Assembly (NCBI GenBank): GCA_937876715.1
Contig: CALEGA010000071.1
Location: 1-8,011, forward strand
DNA: 8,011 bases
Source: an uncultured Candidatus Saccharibacteria bacterium
GTDB taxonomy: Bacteria > Patescibacteriota > Saccharimonadia > Saccharimonadales > Saccharimonadaceae
Reading direction: 5' to 3'
Part shown: in pieces, positions 4,165-8,011 of the stretch
Position numbering within the stretch: position 1 is the first letter of the stretch
How the letters are laid out: every line of letters starts with the position of its first letter
Translations under genes and position numbers: made by a program
The notes under the pieces: generated by a model
Seen by the model: only the letters and a program-made list of their open reading frames with translations
Databases searched by the model: none
Told to the model about the DNA's origin: nothing

Positions 4165-6161
4165 TATTCTTCGCTAGTGGCAGCTACATTCCCGACGATG
4201 ATAATGAAATCGTACCCAATCGGCGTAATGCCGTTCGGCAACAAGCTCATATCTTTCATCTCTAATCCATAATACTTTTCAAGCGCTTTCTTCGTCTCTG
4301 GCTTCAATCCCTCGCTTGCGTCATAAATCTCAATATCTTCCGTATATTTATATTCACCCTCTGGTGCATTAGCAATCTCTGCTACTTTGAATCCTTTTTC
4401 TTCCAGTGCTTCTTGCTCTTGTGCTGCCACGCCCGCTTCGCCCGTACCGTTATAAACTATAATCACTGCACCCTCACGTTCTGTCGGATTGCTCTTCAAC
4501 TGTTGCTTGAGATAATCCTGAATCACGCCATAATTGCCAATCCCCGCCACCGGCGCAATATAAGAAATTCCATTCTCATTCGCAAAAGTCATATAGCGCG
4601 TATTATCATCCCAAAGCGGTATCTGCCTAATCGAATCAAGGTCAAAGGTCTCCAGGAGATGCATACCTGTTTTCAATTCTTTCATCTCAAAGTTCATCGT
4701 CAAATTATCACCCACCGCAGAAATCATACTCAGCGCCTCGGAAAGCCCTAATCCCTTCTCGACCACTTTATTCTTAATCCCAATCAAAATCTTCTGCTGG
4801 CTCGCCGCACGCGAGAAATCACCATAGGCAGTTCCGTGCCTTGCGCGAGAAAGCGCCAACGCATCGAACCCATTAATCGTATATTCTACACCCTTTTGAT
4901 AAACCGCACCGGTGTACCACTGGTCATCAATGTCTTCATCGAGCGTAATCGTCACGCCGCCTACCGCATTTACAATATCAACCAGCGCTCCCCAGTTCAT
5001 ATGCACCCAATACTGCGTGTCGATACCAAGAATATCCTTAATTTTTTCTTGCAACGTTCTCGCGCCGTCTTCTTCGGTCGAGCCATAAACATATTTACCA
5101 CAATAATAAACTTCATTCACCTTACCCGTTGCCGTACAAGTCGGCTTTGCATAAAGGTCGCGCGGCAGGGAAACAATTGCTACGTCTCCTGCATTCTGGT
5201 CGAGACTCACAACCATAATCGAATCCGTCAAATTCGACCCGTCGTGTTCATAACCACCAAACCCACTGCCTTCAGCGTCAAACCCGCTTGTTCCAAACAC
5301 CAGAATATTTGTTCTGCCGTTCTCGTCGGTTTTTAACGGTTCATAGGTTTCGCTCGTCACCGCGCCAATCGCACTCCAAATGTCGCCTTTTCCGCCCGTA
5401 ATCTTCTTAATAATCCCATCACCCCAGAAATAAAGATAAACACCTGCACCAATAGCCAAAATCAAAAGAACAATAAAGAACCACTTAAAGAACTTTCCAA
5501 CTTTCGATTTCTTCTTATTTTTTTCTGCTTTCTTCAGCTTTGCCAATCGTTTTTGTTCCAACTTCGCTTTCTTTGCATTCTCTTTCAATTCTCGCTTCGA
5601 CTTCTTCATATCTTTCACCTCCTCATCACCCACCTCGGAAATCACGCCATCTTCCGTCGCAACTTCCTTACTGTCCATATCGAACGTTTCCACTGGCGCC
5701 AAGAAATCTTCGTGCGCTTCGGTATTCGCCGCTACGCTACCAAACAACTCTTCTTCAAGTTGCTCGTCGCGCGCTTCGTTCTTAAACTCATCTTCTTCGT
5801 CAAAAATCTCAATTTCTTCACTCGGCTCCGGAACTTCCACATCAAGATTAAACGCTTCCGGTTCCGCCGCAAACATTTCGGCTGTCTTCGCCCGCGAAAC
5901 TTTTTTCCGCTTCGCCGGCTTCATATCCATTGCCACCACCTTTCGCTTCGGCGTCTTTTTTGTCGCCGGTTTTTTCACCACCGTCTTCTTCGCGGTTGAC
6001 TTAGCGTGTTGCCTCACTAACGGGTCTGTTTCAGCTACCGTTTTAACTTTTTTCCTTGCTTTGTTCGACGGAAGCTTATCTGCTTTCGAGCGTGCCACCA
6101 AAGCGGAATCTTTCACGCCACGAACAGGGAATCCATCTATTGTCTTTTCTTCTTTGACCAT
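4164..6161 (-). CDS. LytR-CpsA-Psr (LCP) family protein with long charged cytoplasmic tail
   Basis: LCP enzymes transfer lipid-linked glycopolymers, such as teichoic acid or capsule, onto peptidoglycan outside the membrane. Of 665 residues, 1-95 are Lys/Arg/Ala-rich (KSTAKKTVVKKPATKKTPKR), about 96-185 strongly acidic, and 186-223 Lys-rich. A membrane helix follows (about 224-247). The LCP domain (about 283-465) shows LTDSIMVVSLD (D313), SLPRDLY (R334, D335) and SRARHGTAYGDFSRAASQQ (R439, R441, D448, R451), the pyrophosphate and lipid-binding residues. C342 and C354 could form a disulfide. A LytR_C-type domain (about 564-657, VYNGTG at 569-574) closes it. No Shine-Dalgarno is present; an extended -10 ends 10 nt before ATG. 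The gene is divergent from the LexA-like gene. The exact glycopolymer is unknown. Confidence 0.93.
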   Translation of the reverse strand: MVKEEKTIDGFPVRGVKDSALVARSKADKLPSNKARKKVKTVAETDPLVRQHAKSTAKKTVVKKPATKKTPKRKVVAMDMKPAKRKKVSRAKTAEMFAAEPEAFNLDVEVPEPSEEIEIFDEEDEFKNEARDEQLEEELFGSVAANTEAHEDFLAPVETFDMDSKEVATEDGVISEVGDEEVKDMKKSKRELKENAKKAKLEQKRLAKLKKAEKNKKKSKVGKFFKWFFIVLLILAIGAGVYLYFWGDGIIKKITGGKGDIWSAIGAVTSETYEPLKTDENGRTNILVFGTSGFDAEGSGFGGYEHDGSNLTDSIMVVSLDQNAGDVAIVSLPRDLYAKPTCTATGKVNEVYYCGKYVYGSTEEDGARTLQEKIKDILGIDTQYWVHMNWGALVDIVNAVGGVTITLDEDIDDQWYTGAVYQKGVEYTINGFDALALSRARHGTAYGDFSRAASQQKILIGIKNKVVEKGLGLSEALSMISAVGDNLTMNFEMKELKTGMHLLETFDLDSIRQIPLWDDNTRYMTFANENGISYIAPVAGIGNYGVIQDYLKQQLKSNPTEREGAVIIVYNGTGEAGVAAQEQEALEEKGFKVAEIANAPEGEYKYTEDIEIYDASEGLKPETKKALEKYYGLEMKDMSLLPNGITPIGYDFIIIVGNVAATSEE

Positions 6162-6183
6162 TTATTATACAATTATAACATAT
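6162..6183. promoter_or_regulatory. 22-bp A/T-rich divergent promoter, leaderless in both directions
   Basis: For the leftward LCP gene the reverse strand shows a perfect extended -10, TGTTATAAT (6180-6172), with only 10 bases left before the ATG, so RNA would start at or within a few bases of the start codon. For the rightward gene TACAAT (6168-6173) and TATAAC (6174-6179) are -10 candidates 10 and 4 nt before its ATG. Neither gene has a Shine-Dalgarno. Clear -35 boxes are not seen, and the two promoters overlap, so they probably exclude each other. Confidence 0.6.
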
Positions 6184-6516
6184 ATGTCCGAGAAATTGAC
6201 TAAAAAGCAAAAGCAAATTGTCGAATTTATTTCCACTTTCATTAAAGAAAATAATTATTCTCCATCTTACCGCGAAATTATGACCGGTCTCGGTCTCTCC
6301 TCTGTTTCCGCCGTCGCCGAACACGTTGATAATCTCATCGCCAAAGGCGTTCTCCGCAAAACTCCTAACGCCGCTCGCTCTCTTGAAGTCGTTGCCACTT
6401 CTAACCCCGAACTCGTCGCTCTCTTCAACGCCAAAATCAACTCCGACGACGTTTCTGAAGAAGAAATCGAAATCCTCCTCAAAGCCGCCAATATCCTTGG
6501 CATATCTCTTGATTAA
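6184..6516 (+). CDS. LexA-type winged-helix DNA-binding protein without peptidase domain
   Basis: The first 70 residues match the LexA N-terminal domain: LTKKQKQIVEFI (helix 1), YSPSYREIMTGLG (helix 2), the recognition-helix region SSVSAVAEHVDNLIAKGVL (39-57) and the wing RKTPNAARSLEV. In LexA this domain is followed by a linker and a Ser-Lys peptidase domain for self-cleavage. Here only about 40 residues follow, a short helical tail (75-110, NPELVALFNAK...EEEIEILLKAANILGI), and then a TAA. It is therefore a small transcription factor that cannot self-cleave and cannot be a classical SOS repressor. The start is ATG 6184, since an upstream in-frame ATG at 6061 would run through the LCP coding start. 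No Shine-Dalgarno is present. A CTGTATAT palindrome lies just downstream. Confidence 0.85.
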   Translation: MSEKLTKKQKQIVEFISTFIKENNYSPSYREIMTGLGLSSVSAVAEHVDNLIAKGVLRKTPNAARSLEVVATSNPELVALFNAKINSDDVSEEEIEILLKAANILGISLD

Positions 6517-6520
6517 TCCC

Positions 6521-6549
6521 TTGCAGTTTTAAGCTCCTGTATATATAAT
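6521..6549 (+). promoter_or_regulatory. Possible promoter for the surface-protein pair
   Basis: TATAAT (6544-6549) sits at the centre of the palindrome. TTGCAG (6521-6526; 3 of 6 matches to TTGACA) is 17 bp upstream. RNA from it would start near 6556, just at the ribosome-binding site. A repressor on the palindrome would cover the -10. The weak -35 leaves this uncertain. Confidence 0.42.
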
Positions 6550-6560
6550 ATATACAGGAG
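6534..6560. promoter_or_regulatory. 27-bp perfect palindrome with LexA-like half-sites
   Basis: CTCCTGTATATA (6534-6545) and TATATACAGGAG (6549-6560) are exact reverse complements around TAA. Each arm contains CTGTATAT, the half-site of the proteobacterial LexA box CTGTATATATATACAG, but CTG and CAG are 15 bases apart instead of 10. It lies 17 bp after the LexA-like gene and 8 bp before the next ATG. The right arm carries the AGGAG Shine-Dalgarno of the downstream gene. The site could be an operator, an mRNA hairpin hiding that Shine-Dalgarno, or both. Confidence 0.75.
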
Positions 6561-6568
6561 TATTGCCT

Positions 6569-7186
6569 ATGCAAGAAAATAAACAACTAAAACCATCTGC
6601 TGAAGAACCATCTCGCCGCCATCGCCCGTTTTATAAGCACCCGCTTTTTCTTGCCACTGTTATTATACTTGTTATCGCCGGCGCTGTTTTCGCCATCCTC
6701 CATTTCACTAAAAAACCCGACACTCCTGCTACCTCCACCGTCTCTACGCCGACCGAAGAAACTAAATCCGCTCAACCCTCCGCCAACACCACGGAAGAAA
6801 CCAAAGAAACCACCACGAACACTGAAACTAGCGACTCTTCTGTCTCTCCCGACGGCAAAACGCCCGCCCAGTATGACGGCGCCGATCCGAATCAAGGCGA
6901 AGCCCTCACTGGCAGTATCACCGCCGCTCGTTTCGACGGCAACAAACTTCTCGTCCGCGTCAATATCGACCAATACCTCTCCTCTGGCACTTGTAGCCTC
7001 ACTATCACAAACGGCTCCAATCAACTTCAAAAATCCGCCAACCTCATCCCCTCTGCCGCTACTTCTACTTGCGAGGGCTTCGACATCGACAGTGCCGAAC
7101 TCGCCAACTTTTCTCGTCCACTCAACATCAACATTAATCTAACTTCCGGTAATAAAACCGGAACTATCACAGGAGTTGTCGAATGA
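6569..7186 (+). CDS. Single-pass membrane-anchored surface protein, unknown family
   Basis: I do not recognise the family. The 205-residue product has a short basic cytoplasmic N-terminus (1-24, ending SRRHRPFYKHP), a membrane helix at about 25-46 (LFLATVIILVIAGAVFAILHF), a Ser/Thr/Glu/Pro-rich stalk (about 50-98) and a C-terminal domain (about 110-205) rich in short beta-strand patterns (LLVRVNIDQYL, CSLTITNG, LNININLTS). C142 and C168 could pair outside the cell. The layout suggests an exported domain held off the membrane by a flexible stalk. ATG 6569 is preferred over TTG 6563 because AGGAG (6556-6560) is then 8 nt away. The stop overlaps the next gene's ATG (ATGA), which implies coupled translation and a joint role with that secreted protein. 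Confidence 0.88.
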   Translation: MQENKQLKPSAEEPSRRHRPFYKHPLFLATVIILVIAGAVFAILHFTKKPDTPATSTVSTPTEETKSAQPSANTTEETKETTTNTETSDSSVSPDGKTPAQYDGADPNQGEALTGSITAARFDGNKLLVRVNIDQYLSSGTCSLTITNGSNQLQKSANLIPSAATSTCEGFDIDSAELANFSRPLNININLTSGNKTGTITGVVE

Positions 7187-8011
7187 CTATCGGACAAATT
7201 CACAAAAATCACCCAGGGCTACTTTATAAAATCAGCTTTCTCTTCGCTTTTGTCGCCGTCTTTACTTTTCTCGCTCTAAAACTTCCTAACAACTCCGAAG
7301 CCGCCTCGCTTGCCAACTTCCGCCCAGGCAACATCATTTCCGACTACACGATGAGCAACTACGAGTCTATGACCGTCGCGGAAATCGACAAATTCCTCCA
7401 CGACCACGGCAACTGTAACAACAGGGAAACCTACAAAGCCGCTTGGTACCCCTCCGTGCATTATCACGTCAAAGACGGTCACTTTGTCTGTCTCGCCGAC
7501 GAAGTCTTCGCCGAGGGCGTCGCTTACGGCGACCTCATCCCCGCCGGCACCCCCTCCCGCACAGCGGCACAAGTCATTTACGACACAGCACACACTTTTA
7601 AAATCAACCCCCAAGTCCTCCTTGTTCTCCTCGAAAAAGAACAGGGCTTAATCTCTGATTCGTGGCCTAATTCTCTTCAATATCGTTCCGCCACTGGCTT
7701 CGGCTGTCCCGACACCGCACCTTGCAACGAACTTTACTACGGCTTCGTCAACCAACTCGACAACGCCGCCTATCTCTTTCGCACTGTACTTGACGGCGGC
7801 TGGACCAACTATCCTCTCGGCAACAACTACATTTACTACAATCCCAACCGCGCCTGCGGCGGCTCCAACGTTTACATCGAAAACCTCGCCACTTCCTCGC
7901 TCTATCGCTACACGCCTTACCAACCTAACGCCGCCGCCCTCGCCGCCGGCTATGGCACCGTTTCTTGCGGCGCCTACGGCAACCGCAACTTCTTCCTCTT
8001 CTTCATCTTCA
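7183..8011 (+). CDS. Secreted Cys-rich protein with lysozyme-like LEKEQGL motif (runs off right edge)
   Basis: The frame is open from ATG 7183 to the window end (276 codons). AGGAG (7171-7175) lies 7 nt upstream, and the ATG overlaps the previous stop. Residues 13-32 form a signal peptide or anchor (LLYKISFLFAFVAVFTFLAL), with possible cleavage near SEAA-S (38-42). The exported part starts FRPGNIISDY (46-55). INPQVLLVLLEKEQGLISD (141-159) resembles the catalytic-Glu helix of lytic transglycosylase/lysozyme folds. Later landmarks are FGCPDTAPCNELYYGFVNQ (173-191), YYNPNRACGGSNVYI (218-232) and YTPYQPNAAALAAGYGT (243-259). Six Cys (78, 103, 175, 181, 225, 262) allow three disulfides. I recall similar proteins in Saccharibacteria and Actinobacteria, sometimes labelled hemagglutinin. 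A muramidase role is inferred. Confidence 0.85.
   Translation, partial: MTIGQIHKNHPGLLYKISFLFAFVAVFTFLALKLPNNSEAASLANFRPGNIISDYTMSNYESMTVAEIDKFLHDHGNCNNRETYKAAWYPSVHYHVKDGHFVCLADEVFAEGVAYGDLIPAGTPSRTAAQVIYDTAHTFKINPQVLLVLLEKEQGLISDSWPNSLQYRSATGFGCPDTAPCNELYYGFVNQLDNAAYLFRTVLDGGWTNYPLGNNYIYYNPNRACGGSNVYIENLATSSLYRYTPYQPNAAALAAGYGTVSCGAYGNRNFFLFFIF

Noticed and set aside
4163..4166. Riboswitch or tRNA in the khpB-LCP gap
   Set aside because: The gap is fully explained by the bidirectional terminator.
4413..5999. Rightward frames inside the LCP gene (112, 166, 81 and 148 codons)
   Set aside because: Shadows of the LCP coding strand, Arg/His/Ile- or Phe-rich, without start signals.
6061..6183. 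Upstream start extending the LexA-like protein by 41 residues
   Set aside because: The extension is antisense to the LCP N-terminus and has no LexA similarity; the domain begins at ATG 6184.
6563..6568. TTG start at 6563 for the membrane protein
   Set aside because: Only 2 nt after AGGAG; ATG 6569 has proper 8-nt spacing.
6587..7923. Leftward frames opposite the two surface genes
   Set aside because: Gly/Val-rich shadows caused by C-ending codons on the forward strand; no ribosome-binding sites.

Overview
The window looks like the chromosomal replication-origin region of a small-genome bacterium. The best guess is Candidatus Saccharibacteria (TM7) or a close Patescibacteria relative. This is inferred from the gene order dnaN-dnaA / rpmH-rnpA-yidC-khpB, very compact spacing, a DnaA and YidC that depart from textbook forms, and a secreted Cys-rich, lysozyme-like protein I recall from Saccharibacteria and Actinobacteria. 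UGA serves as a stop (7184-7186), so nothing suggests the recoded-UGA lineages.

Left part (1-2055, leftward): the start of dnaN (partial, 1-140), a 281-bp gene-free stretch (141-421) that is the best oriC candidate, and dnaA (422-1825). The oriC candidate holds nine TTTTCCACA/AAATCCACA-type DnaA boxes. Three of them lie head to tail with no gap at 190-216 and are followed at once by a DnaA-trio-like element (168-185) and an AT-rich stretch abutting dnaN. A second box cluster lies between dnaA and rpmH (1826-2055) and overlaps both divergent promoters, giving a bipartite layout like that of Bacillus subtilis.

Middle part (2056-4126, rightward): rpmH, a hairpin, then rnpA, yidC and khpB/jag packed as an operon (ribosomal protein L34, RNase P protein, membrane insertase, RNA-binding partner). 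It ends at a strong bidirectional terminator (4134-4164).

Right part (4164-8011): a leftward LytR-CpsA-Psr (LCP) gene with a 220-residue, charge-segregated cytoplasmic tail. It is divergent, across only 22 bp, from a 110-residue protein that is just the LexA-type winged-helix DNA-binding domain with no peptidase domain. Behind that lies a perfect 12-bp-arm palindrome whose half-sites read CTGTATAT, like a LexA half-site but with wider spacing. It surrounds a -10-like TATAAT in front of a two-gene cell-surface unit: a single-pass membrane protein with a Ser/Thr-rich stalk, and a secreted Cys-rich protein with a LEKEQGL motif that runs off the right edge. I read this part as an envelope module, possibly controlled by the small LexA-like protein.

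rnpA, the LCP gene and the lexA-like gene have no Shine-Dalgarno sequence and carry TATAAT-like boxes almost touching the ATG, so they may be translated from leaderless mRNAs. dnaA, dnaN, yidC, khpB and the two surface genes have clear AGGAG-type sites. Apart from 141-421 and 1826-2055, there is almost no non-coding DNA.
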